Of a stretch of DNA of 64,000 nt, positions 36,043-44,447 are shown one piece after another. Origin of the DNA: Pirellulaceae bacterium (GTDB taxonomy: Bacteria; Planctomycetota; Planctomycetia; Pirellulales; Pirellulaceae); NCBI GenBank assembly GCA_028280445.1, contig JANQLU010000115.1, positions 1 through 64,000 on the forward strand. The letters are read 5' to 3'. The notes under the pieces were generated by a model that saw only the letters and a list, made by a program, of their open reading frames with translations, ran no database searches and had not been told where the DNA came from. Position numbers and translations under genes: made by a program. Each line of letters begins with the position of its first letter. Position 1 is the stretch's first letter.

Positions 36043-36247
36043 TTAAAATTTAACGGTTAGAGAAGATTTGCGTCCTGTTTGATTGGTAGCATTTGCAAAT
36101 TTGACAAAGCATTGTATCAATTTCGCGCCGCTTGCAATTGCGCCGGTCAACGCCAGCGTCACAAACGACGTGAATCTCAGAGAAAACGTAAACGAGAAAT
36201 GTTGGCACTGTATTTGCGTTTTGGGTCATGTTGAAAGGAGTCTGAAC

Positions 36248-36625
36248 ATGACAAAACCCAAACAAAGGCAAAGATCCAATCGTCGACGGCGGTCGTTGGC
36301 GACGACTTTGCGAGCAATCATTCTGGAAGGAACCGGAATCATTGCACTGATTTTGGTGATTTCGATGGTGCGTTCTGGCAACGCAACGTCGATTGAACCA
36401 CTCAGTCAACAGACGGCAATCACCGATCTGAAAAACTGGTTGGGGCAATTTCGCAAACCCGCGGAATCTCCCCGCACCGCACCGCAATCGGATTTCGGTC
36501 AAGGATTTTCGTACGCTCGTGGCGACACGGTCGAACAGGAAAGTCACAATTTTCAGCGAAATCAAGATTGGGTGGAATCCAGATTTCCGGTGAGGACGGC
36601 TGATTACAATTCCGTAAGCAAGTAG
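36248..36625 (+). CDS. Small basic single-TM protein
   Basis: 125 residues from the ATG at 36248, chosen because AAAGGAG lies at 36233-36239; the frame is open further upstream. An Arg/Lys-rich N-terminus (KQRQRSNRRRRS) precedes one TM segment (about 24-42, IILEGTGIIALILVISMV). A hydrophilic domain of unknown type with charged C-terminus follows. Divergent from the helicase gene. No family recognised. Confidence 0.65.
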   Translation: MTKPKQRQRSNRRRRSLATTLRAIILEGTGIIALILVISMVRSGNATSIEPLSQQTAITDLKNWLGQFRKPAESPRTAPQSDFGQGFSYARGDTVEQESHNFQRNQDWVESRFPVRTADYNSVSK

Positions 36626-36649
36626 CTTGACTCGTCCGTTGCGCTACTA

Positions 36650-38953
36650 CTAATCGCCGCTTTCTTCGTCTTCCTCTTCGATTTTCCCGCCGAACAGCAT
36701 TTGTTTGAATTTTCGGAATTCTTTCCCGAGAGTTTTCTTGCCATCGCCTTTCAAAAATTCTCGTGAAGCTTCCCAGTCAATGATATTTGTCAGGCTGGCG
36801 AAATCATCGGTCCAGAGAATATTCTCCATCTGAGGTGTCCAGTGATCCGTTTTGATTTGTTCCCAATCATCCGCCACGCTTTCCAACAACGGCATCACGG
36901 TTTTGTTTTTTGTTACCAAAACCCAACTGGCGGCATCGACCATATTGGCGTCATCGTCGCCATTTGAAACATGGAATGATTCACAACCGGCATCTTTGGC
37001 CAGGTTGTAAACGATCGGCGACAATTCGAGGTAGCGATTGGAAATATGAATCGCCAGGATGCCGCGATCGCTCATGTGTTTCATGTAGATTTCAAAACAC
37101 TCCTTGGTCAACAAATGAATAGGGATCGCGTCACTGGTAAATGCATCGACGACAATAATGTCATATTGGTTGGAACCTTTTTTGAGTTCGTGTTCGAGTT
37201 GAATCCGCGCGTCACCGATCACAACCTTGGTGTCGGCGTCGGTTTCGGCGAGATAGGTAAAGTGTTTGCGGGCGACATCTTCGACTTCCGGATTGATTTC
37301 GTAGAAAACGATTTCATCTCCTTCGAGCCCCCAAGTCGCGATCGTCCCGGTTCCCAGTCCAATCACGCCTACCTTCAATGAATCATTGGCTTTTAACAAT
37401 GTTCGCAGTTTGGTGAACGCAGCTCCAACTCCGCTTTGAGGACTGTAATAACTCACCGCCTCGCGCGACCAACGGGGATCAACATATTGGTTGCCATGTT
37501 TAATCCGACCGTTGTAGAGATAACGCGAATGCTCTGTCTTGAGATCTTTGCTACGCCAACTCGATGCTGTCAGCGTTCCGTAGGCGTTGCGAGATTTGTG
37601 CAGAATTTTTTCGCGCTCTTCGATTTCATTATCTTTCTGATGAGCCCAAAAAACGGATTGGGTTCCGACGATCAAAAACATTCCTGTTGCGATCCAGCAA
37701 AAAAACAGGCCGAGTCCGATAAACAGCGTTAGCGCTCCTTTGGAGTTTTCTGCCGAAAAATCTCGGCTGAAAAACCGGACAAATGATCCGAGAATGAACA
37801 CAACACTGGACAAAATAGCACAAGCGGCCAACGAATAATGAAATTCGAGGTAGGTGACAAAAATATTGGGGGCGATGATCGCTACGAAAATGCCACCTAG
37901 CGCTCCACCGATGGAAACCATCAAATAAAACAGTGTTAAAGAAGATGTATGCGGCTTGATGTTCGACAGTTCGCCATGGCAAGACATGCAACAGGCAAAC
38001 AAGATTGTCGAATACCCACCGACTTGGAGCGGCAAGGGAACTTTGACGCCAGTCAGGATCAAATATGACGCGACAAACAATGATAACAGCATCAGCGGCA
38101 AAAATATGGGACGCAAGTAAACATAGGGTACCGCAAAGCAAACGATGAACGTGATCAAATAAAGACTCAGAGGGAGAATCCACAAAAATGGAACAGAAGC
38201 TACCTCTTGGCACATCTGGTTTGTCGTTGCCAATAACATGGCCGATGGAGCCGCCGACAGCAAAATCCAGATCAAGCAGGAAGCAATCCCCGGCTTCGTG
38301 ATGACTTCCTTGGTTTCCTTGCTCGGACTGGCAACGGTTGTCGAATCGCCGCCGGAAATCTCTGCTTCGGGATACCTTCTGAAAACCTGCCAACCGCTGT
38401 AGCTGCATATCCCAGCAAACAAAATGTATCCGATGGACCAGATCGTCGATTGGTCGCCCAATTTGAGATAGGGCTCGAACAAAAATGGATAGCTAAATAG
38501 TGCAATCAATGATCCAGTGTTGGACAAGGCAAACAGCGGATAAGTCGGGTAATTAGAATGTGTGCGGCTTTGCCACGCCTGAATCAAGGGACCGGTGGTG
38601 CTCAAAACGAGAAATGGAAGTCCGATACTGACGGTCAACAACAACAGAACGCCGATGGTCATGTCCGTCGATCCGTCTGGTTTTAAAAACTCGGCTGGTC
38701 GAATCGGCAAGAAAAATACGGAAATCCCAAGCAAAACGACATGCACAAACCACTGTTGTCGCGGCTTAAGAAATTTGATGGAAAGATGCGAGTAACAATA
38801 ACCCAGCAGCAGCGCGATCTGGAAAAACAGCATACAAGTATTCCAGACCGACGCACTTCCACCGAACCAGGGGAGTACGAATCGCCCGATGATGGGTTGA
38901 ACCTGAAACAGCAAAAAAGCGCTCAGGAAAATTGTGATCATGTATCGAATCAT
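36650..38953 (-). CDS. Fused polytopic membrane protein and spermidine-synthase-like domain
   Basis: 767 residues. The N-terminal 430 residues contain about 11-12 hydrophobic segments (starting YMITIFLSAFLLFQVQPIIG). The C-terminal part carries a Rossmann methyltransferase/aminopropyltransferase fold: VGVIGLGTGTIATW (cofactor loop), VFYEINPEVEDVA, VVIGDARIQL and VDAFTSDAIPIHLLT. This architecture is the known fused spermidine synthase group of many bacteria. The true substrate of such membrane fusions is uncertain, and polyamine synthesis should not be taken as shown. It lies 25 nt from the convergent gene at 36248. Confidence 0.88.
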   Translation of the reverse strand: MIRYMITIFLSAFLLFQVQPIIGRFVLPWFGGSASVWNTCMLFFQIALLLGYCYSHLSIKFLKPRQQWFVHVVLLGISVFFLPIRPAEFLKPDGSTDMTIGVLLLLTVSIGLPFLVLSTTGPLIQAWQSRTHSNYPTYPLFALSNTGSLIALFSYPFLFEPYLKLGDQSTIWSIGYILFAGICSYSGWQVFRRYPEAEISGGDSTTVASPSKETKEVITKPGIASCLIWILLSAAPSAMLLATTNQMCQEVASVPFLWILPLSLYLITFIVCFAVPYVYLRPIFLPLMLLSLFVASYLILTGVKVPLPLQVGGYSTILFACCMSCHGELSNIKPHTSSLTLFYLMVSIGGALGGIFVAIIAPNIFVTYLEFHYSLAACAILSSVVFILGSFVRFFSRDFSAENSKGALTLFIGLGLFFCWIATGMFLIVGTQSVFWAHQKDNEIEEREKILHKSRNAYGTLTASSWRSKDLKTEHSRYLYNGRIKHGNQYVDPRWSREAVSYYSPQSGVGAAFTKLRTLLKANDSLKVGVIGLGTGTIATWGLEGDEIVFYEINPEVEDVARKHFTYLAETDADTKVVIGDARIQLEHELKKGSNQYDIIVVDAFTSDAIPIHLLTKECFEIYMKHMSDRGILAIHISNRYLELSPIVYNLAKDAGCESFHVSNGDDDANMVDAASWVLVTKNKTVMPLLESVADDWEQIKTDHWTPQMENILWTDDFASLTNIIDWEASREFLKGDGKKTLGKEFRKFKQMLFGGKIEEEDEESGD

Positions 38954-39231
38954 TGAGTTTTTTTACCGTTGGAGTTCAAAAATGTAGACGGGCGGAATAG
39001 GAACCACAGGCAAGCTGCCACCCTCCGGTCTGCCCAACCCAATGCTGACGTCGCCGCCATATCACAAAAGATTTACTGGGGTTGCGGCCAAAACGGGTGA
39101 AGACGAATTATCACCTAGCGCGGTTTTTGAAAACAGCCCTTCTTCATACAATTGAGTACAAACATTTTCACTTTCATTCGTATTTCGTAATCGATCTATC
39201 TCTTTCAAAACCAACAGATTTGAGGGCACTC

Positions 39232-40650
39232 ATGTCATCACCGGCAACAGAAACCAATACTGAACAAGTTCTCGCGGCGAGCCGTTTGGCGTTGGACCCG
39301 CGGATTGAGCAAGCCAAAAAATTGATTTTGGAAGCTGTTGCAGAGCACCAGTCATCACTCGCGGAGATTCGTGGAGCCGATGAAAGTCTGGCTGCGGAGT
39401 ATCAACAGGTGCTCGATTCATTCGGCAAATTGCGAGGCGGCAATTTATATTTTCCGTATCTGGCTAGCGGCATCGGCAATGGACCGTTTGTCGAACTGGC
39501 GGATGGAAGTGTCAAATTGGATCTGATTACTGGAATCGGCGTTCACGGTTTTGGACATAGCGATCCGCGATTAATCGAAGCCGGTATCGAAGCCGCGTTG
39601 TGTGATACCGTGATGCAAGGAAATCTGCAGCAAGGAGTCAACAGTGTGGATCTGGTCAGTTTGTTGTGCGAAACAGCAAACGAATCGGGAGCGGGAATCG
39701 ATCATTGTTTCTTGAGTACCAGCGGAGCGATGGCGAACGAGAACGCGCTAAAGATCGCATTCCAGAAAAATTTCCCCGCCAACCGTGTTTTGGCATTTGA
39801 CCATTGTTTCGCTGGACGAACACTGTGTTTGGCTCAGATCACTGACAAAGCGGCTTATCGCGTTGGTCTTCCGGACACGATCGCTGTCGATAAATTGCCG
39901 TTCTTCGATCACAAAGATCCGGAGGGCAGCACGCAACGTGCCGTGGAGGCGTTGCAGCAACACACCAGCCGCTACCCAGGTCAACATGCATTGTTGTGGA
40001 TGGAATTGATTCAAGGCGAAGGTGGGTATTATCTGGGGCACCGAGATTTCTTTGTCGCATTGATCGACGAAGCGAAAAAGCACAACATCGCCATTATTGC
40101 TGACGAGGTTCAGACATTTTGCCGAACCAGTCGACCATTTGCTTTTCAACATTTCGAATTGGACCAACTCGTTGACATTATCACGATCGGAAAAATCTCG
40201 CAGGTTTGTGCGACGCTGTTTCGGGACGACTACAATCCGAAGCCAGGATTGATCAGCCAAACATTTACCGGTTCGACCTGGGCGATTTTAGCGGCCCAGA
40301 AAATTGTCAAATCTCTGATCGACGATGGTAATTTTGGACCCGACGGTAAAAACATGATGTTGTTCAACCATTTTGAATCGGGTCTCAAAGCCATTAGTCA
40401 AAAATATCCGTCGGCGTTGACGGGTCCTCACGGAATCGGCGGCATGGTGGCATTTACACCGGGTAACGGCTCAGCGGACGCCGCCAAAGCCTTTGTTGGG
40501 AAAATGTACGACGCCGGGTTAATGTCATTTATGGCGGGAGCAAATCCCGCCCGAGTTCGATTCTTGATGCCGCTCGGATGTGTGACGACCGACCATATCG
40601 ACATCGCATTGAAAATCATCGAATCTGTTGCTGCCGAGATGGCATCGTAA
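39232..40650 (+). CDS. Class III PLP-dependent aminotransferase
   Basis: 472 residues from the ATG at 39232 (GAGGG eight nt upstream); the longer upstream frame is not supported. PLP-binding features are the phosphate-binding STSGAMANENALKIA, ADEVQTF with Asp291, and the Schiff-base Lys321 in TIGKISQVC. The GKxxQVC context resembles lysine 6-transaminases, while the operon (astA, astD) suggests an AstC-type role. That role would be transamination of N2-succinylornithine, or of ornithine or lysine. The gene is 13 nt upstream of astA. Specific substrate is inference. Confidence 0.85.
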   Translation: MSSPATETNTEQVLAASRLALDPRIEQAKKLILEAVAEHQSSLAEIRGADESLAAEYQQVLDSFGKLRGGNLYFPYLASGIGNGPFVELADGSVKLDLITGIGVHGFGHSDPRLIEAGIEAALCDTVMQGNLQQGVNSVDLVSLLCETANESGAGIDHCFLSTSGAMANENALKIAFQKNFPANRVLAFDHCFAGRTLCLAQITDKAAYRVGLPDTIAVDKLPFFDHKDPEGSTQRAVEALQQHTSRYPGQHALLWMELIQGEGGYYLGHRDFFVALIDEAKKHNIAIIADEVQTFCRTSRPFAFQHFELDQLVDIITIGKISQVCATLFRDDYNPKPGLISQTFTGSTWAILAAQKIVKSLIDDGNFGPDGKNMMLFNHFESGLKAISQKYPSALTGPHGIGGMVAFTPGNGSADAAKAFVGKMYDAGLMSFMAGANPARVRFLMPLGCVTTDHIDIALKIIESVAAEMAS

Positions 40651-40663
40651 ATATGAGGTTTCA

Positions 40664-41728
40664 ATGCTGATCGTTCGCTCGATTCGTGAAAATGATCTGG
40701 ATCCATTGCACGATTTGGTCCAGCAAAGTGAATATGGTCTGACGACGTTAAAGATTTCGAAAGAGGCATTGGCTGATCGAATCGAGCGATCGCTGTACGC
40801 GTTTCAGCAAACCACGGCCAAACCTCAAGGACAACCCTACGTTTTTGTAATGGAAGACCTGGCGGTTGGGCGGATCGTTGGCACTTGTGCAATCTACTCA
40901 AAAATTGGCGGATTCGAACCGGTCTATTCCTATGAAATTAAAACTTCGATCCACGAAAACGAAGAGTCGGGTATTCGAAAAGAAGTTGACGTGTTGCACT
41001 TGAATAAAATTCATGATGGTCCGAGTGAAATCGGCAGTTTGTTTTTGTCGCCCGATTATTGGGGTGATGGACACGGCCGTCTCCTTTCGATGTCGCGGTT
41101 TTTGTTCATGGCTGAATTCATCGATCGATTCGAGGATGAGATGGTGGCCGAGATGCGCGGTGTCGTCAACAAAAATGGACATGCGCCAATGTGGGACGCC
41201 ATCGGTTCCCATTTCTTTCAAGTTGAATTTCCGCGCGCCGAGACGATGACGTCCCAGTCCAAACATTTAATTGCGGACCTGATGCCCATTCATCCCATCT
41301 ATATTCCGCTGTTGCCGCAGGATGCTCAGGACGTGATTGGACAAGTTCATGAAAATACGCGTCCAGCGCTGGCCATGTTGAAAAAAGAAGGTTTTCAGTT
41401 TCAAAATCGCGTCGACATTTTCGATGGCGGTCCCACCTTGCACTGCAAAACGAGTGAGATTCGCACTGTCAAAGAATGTCGTCGGCGAATTGTAAGTGCG
41501 ATTCATGACGAGGTCGATGGACAGCGTCAACTGATTGCCAATACACGGCTGGACTACTGTGCCTGCCTTGGATGGCTCAACGACATCGACGATGAATCTT
41601 GCGAATTGGATTCCAAAACAGCGTTGCAGTTGCGCGTCAAGGTTGGCGACCCCATTCGATACGCTTCACTCAAACCGACAGGTAAAACCGTCGAACCTAA
41701 AACCGTCAAGAAAAAAAATGTCCAGTAA
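40664..41728 (+). CDS. astA: Arginine/ornithine N-succinyltransferase
   Basis: 354 residues from the ATG at 40664 (MLIVRSIRENDLDPLHDLV). Family blocks are present: LFLSPDYWGDGHGRLLSMSR, FLFMAEFIDRFEDEMVAEMRG, LIADLMPIHPIYIPLLPQDA, IGQVHENTRPALAMLKKEGF and DIFDGGPTLHCK. It transfers succinyl from succinyl-CoA to the alpha-amino group of arginine (or ornithine). Length fits (E. coli about 344). It is followed by astD with an 11-nt overlap. astB and astE were not found in the window. Confidence 0.95.
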   Translation: MLIVRSIRENDLDPLHDLVQQSEYGLTTLKISKEALADRIERSLYAFQQTTAKPQGQPYVFVMEDLAVGRIVGTCAIYSKIGGFEPVYSYEIKTSIHENEESGIRKEVDVLHLNKIHDGPSEIGSLFLSPDYWGDGHGRLLSMSRFLFMAEFIDRFEDEMVAEMRGVVNKNGHAPMWDAIGSHFFQVEFPRAETMTSQSKHLIADLMPIHPIYIPLLPQDAQDVIGQVHENTRPALAMLKKEGFQFQNRVDIFDGGPTLHCKTSEIRTVKECRRRIVSAIHDEVDGQRQLIANTRLDYCACLGWLNDIDDESCELDSKTALQLRVKVGDPIRYASLKPTGKTVEPKTVKKKNVQ

Positions 41729-43193
41729 CACAGCCAATCATTACATCAACGGCCAGTGGCAATCCGGTTCCGGCGAAAATTTCGATTCCACCGAACCCGG
41801 TAATGGCCAACTGGTTTGGTCTGGCAGCGCGGCGACCGAACAGGAAGTCAGTGACGCCGTCAGCGCCGCTCGCGACGCGTTTCCATCCTGGCAACTTGTT
41901 CCGGCAGATCGACGCATTGAGTTGGCCAGAAACTATCAGGACATCGTTCATTCACGACAATCGGAACTCGCGCTGTTGATCAGTCGCGAAGTCGGCAAGC
42001 CGCTGTGGGAAGCGAAAACGGAGGCCGCCGCAGTGGCCGGGAAAGTTCAATTGGCAATCGATGCATTTGAAGAGCGGCGCAGTTACTCGGAGACAGAACT
42101 CAATGATTTCAAAGCAGTGACTCGTTATAAACCGCTTGGAGTCCTGGGAGTTTTGGGCCCGTTCAATTTTCCTGCCCATCTGCCCAATGGCCATATTATT
42201 CCTGCGCTGGTGGCAGGGAATACGATTGTTTTTAAACCCAGCGAGCAGACTCCCGCGGTTGGCGCCTGGCTTGTGGATCGTTGGCATGATGTGGGGCTGC
42301 CCGACGGAGTGATCAACCTGGTGCAGGGTGCCAGAGATACGGGTGTCGCGTTGGTAAATCACCCGCAAATTGATGGGTTGCTGTTTACCGGGAGCAGTCA
42401 AGGCGGTGTTGCCATTCATAAAGCGTTTGCCGGTCAACCTCAAAAAATTTTGGCATTGGAAATGGGCGGCAACAATCCATTGATTGTTCACGATGTAAAT
42501 GATCTGAAAGCGGCGGCCTATCTGACGATTTTGTCGTCGTTTATTACGGCCGGGCAACGTTGCACGTGTGCTCGACGATTGATCGTGACAGATCAATTGG
42601 CCGATCCATTGTTGAATGAACTTGTTGAAATGTTGTCGTCGGTAAAATTCGGTTTCTATTCCGATGAACCAGAACCATTTATGGGAACAGTCATATCCGC
42701 TCAGGCTGGCCAGGCGTTGTTGAACGGCCAATCAGAATTGCTATCTCAAGGCGCTCGATCGATTGTGGAAATGAAACGCCAGCGCGATTGTGACGCTTTG
42801 CTTTCACCCGGTATTGTCGACGTTACAGAAGTCTCGGATCGACCCGACGAAGAAATGTTTGGACCGTTTCTCAATGTGATTCGAGTGAGTGATTTCCAGG
42901 CCGCCGTGGCCGAAGCGAATAACACACGCTACGGATTGTCAGCAGGTTTGATCTCGGATCGTCGAGAAAGCTATGAGTTCTTTATTCAGCGAATTCGAGC
43001 CGGTGTCGTGAATTGGAATCGTCAAACAACGGGTGCCAGTGGAAAATTGCCTTTTGGTGGTTGCGGTCTCAGCGGGAATTACCGACCCAGTGGTTATTTT
43101 GCAGCGGACTACTGCAGTTTCCCGGTTGCGTCGCTGGAGTCCGATGCAGTGACGATGCCTGAATCGACGTTGACGGGAATTGATTTAAGCTAA
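41718..43193 (+). CDS. astD: Succinylglutamic semialdehyde dehydrogenase
   Basis: 491 residues from the ATG at 41718, inside the last codons of astA. An NAD(P)-dependent aldehyde dehydrogenase: LGPFNFPAHLPNGHIIPAL, FKPSEQTP, Glu248 in LALEMGGNNPL, catalytic Cys282 in TAGQRCTCARR, and EEMFGPFLNVIR. The LGPFNFPAHLPNGHI and GQRCTCARRL blocks are characteristic of AstD. It oxidises N-succinylglutamate 5-semialdehyde to N-succinylglutamate. The frame is open far upstream in astA, but only this start fits the family. Last gene of the operon; a family B palindrome begins about 70 nt downstream. Confidence 0.95.
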   Translation: MSSNTANHYINGQWQSGSGENFDSTEPGNGQLVWSGSAATEQEVSDAVSAARDAFPSWQLVPADRRIELARNYQDIVHSRQSELALLISREVGKPLWEAKTEAAAVAGKVQLAIDAFEERRSYSETELNDFKAVTRYKPLGVLGVLGPFNFPAHLPNGHIIPALVAGNTIVFKPSEQTPAVGAWLVDRWHDVGLPDGVINLVQGARDTGVALVNHPQIDGLLFTGSSQGGVAIHKAFAGQPQKILALEMGGNNPLIVHDVNDLKAAAYLTILSSFITAGQRCTCARRLIVTDQLADPLLNELVEMLSSVKFGFYSDEPEPFMGTVISAQAGQALLNGQSELLSQGARSIVEMKRQRDCDALLSPGIVDVTEVSDRPDEEMFGPFLNVIRVSDFQAAVAEANNTRYGLSAGLISDRRESYEFFIQRIRAGVVNWNRQTTGASGKLPFGGCGLSGNYRPSGYFAADYCSFPVASLESDAVTMPESTLTGIDLS

Positions 43194-43264
43194 ATCGCAG
43201 AGTCGTTTTGGAGTGCCACTTGCACGTTTGTGTTTGATTGGATGCGAGCAATGCGGCACATTTT

Positions 43265-43383
43265 GAGTGCCACTGACTCTGCCGGCTCTGCCAGTGATTT
43301 GGTTGAACAATGGCCATTGAGCAATTCAATTGAACGAAAACCACGAGGTGATGTGTAATCACTGGCTGAGGCCAGTGGCACCC
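43265..43383. repeat. Dispersed palindrome, family B (copy 2)
   Basis: Left arm GAGTGCCACTGACTCTGCCG plus GCTCTGCCAGTGATT (43265-43299); right arm AATCACTGGCTGAGGCCAGT plus GGCACCC (43357-43383). It occupies the convergent gap between astD and the DUF2203 gene. Confidence 0.85.
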
Positions 43384-43408
43384 GTGCTTGTATCAACGTC
43401 ACAGCTGA

Positions 43409-43873
43409 TCAATTCAATTCGCAATTTGAGCCGCTACCGAACTCGTCGAGGATTGAGCTTTCGACGGGACGTCGTTCCGATTTGTCTGAGTTCGCCGGGT
43501 ACCACCAACAAACCTCGTGATCGTTGAGTTGCCAGTACAAATAGACGGGTTCGTTGCCTCGCATGGACGGGAATTCAACTTCACCACCAGTCATATTGGC
43601 AACCTCGACACCCAATTGGTTGATCTCAGAAATCAAATCGGACAACCGCTGTTCGTCTTCCTCGACCTGCCGTGTCATTTCCACCAGTTCTTCGTCGTAG
43701 TACTCCAATCCTTTGGCGCGGTTGGCGGCAAGGTAGTCTAACCGGCGTCGCGTTTGAAATACCTGTTGCGACAACTCGACAATGTCTTTGACAATCGACT
43801 TGACCAAAGGCAACGTCGCGTTTGCTTGGGTCACTGAAAAAATGCGTTCGGTTTTCGTTGGTGTATCGATCAC
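43409..43873 (-). CDS. DUF2203 family protein
   Basis: 154 residues. Starts MIDTPTKTERIFSVTQANATLPLVKSIV, matching the DUF2203 pattern F(T/S)..EAN..LP.V. A central helical hairpin follows (about 28-85, VELSQQVFQTRRRLDYLAAN and EEDEQRLSDLISEINQLG), then the family-typical C-terminal strand segment VEFPSMRGNEPVYLYWQLNDHEVCWWYPA. Cytosolic, function unknown. Single gene, convergent with the ast operon. Confidence 0.85.
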   Translation of the reverse strand: MIDTPTKTERIFSVTQANATLPLVKSIVKDIVELSQQVFQTRRRLDYLAANRAKGLEYYDEELVEMTRQVEEDEQRLSDLISEINQLGVEVANMTGGEVEFPSMRGNEPVYLYWQLNDHEVCWWYPANSDKSERRPVESSILDEFGSGSNCELN

Positions 43874-44447
43874 GGTTCAACAAGCTGCTATTTAATAAAA
43901 AGATTTTTTGGATAGTTAAATTTATTCTTTCAATTTCATCCCAGTTGTCCAATGGGGTGTTGCAAAACCGCTGACTGGTTCGAAATTTGAGTCAAAATCT
44001 GCTCCCTAAGGCCGCGATTTTTTCTGCGCTTGTGATGTATTTGACAATGCGGAATCACAGACTGGTTGTACGAAACCGGTTCCCTGTTTCGAGCTGATCC
44101 TGTGAGCGGCAAGGCGCTAGCCGCCGGTTCGTCAATGATTCGGACAGTTGGTTATTGATTCGAACCGACGGCTAGCGCCTTGCCGCTGACGATAGCTTTG
44201 CACATGAATGGAACGTTTTGATTCGACAAGTTTTGAACATATTGAACATTTGTCGAGCGTGTACTTGGCGAGGGAATACAGCTTGCACTGAAAGTTTCAT
44301 TATTCCTGGAAAATCACGAAAATCCTTTTTCATAAACTTGCTCGTGTGCGCCTGACATTGGCGAGTTTCTTAAACTAAACTTGAACTGGGTGATCGGAGG
44401 GACCGGCGGATGCGTGCGGTCTTTTCTTTTTTTGAAAACAAGAGGAA
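43874..44447. other. 574-nt gene-free interval
   Basis: No supported gene. It contains a family C palindrome (44102-44190) and the upstream region of the tricorn gene. AAGAGGA immediately precedes the start at 44448. Confidence 0.6.
44102..44190. repeat. Dispersed palindrome, family C (copy 1)
   Basis: Left arm GTGAGCGGCAAGGCGCTAGC plus CGCCGGTTCG (44102-44131) and right arm CGAACCGACGGCTAGCGCCT plus TGCCGCTGAC (44161-44190). A second copy lies at 47888-47956 and a half-arm at 25521. Confidence 0.9.

Noticed and set aside
43069-43362. 97-codon open frame on the minus strand between astD and the DUF2203 gene
   Set aside because: Antisense to the end of astD and made largely of family B repeat.
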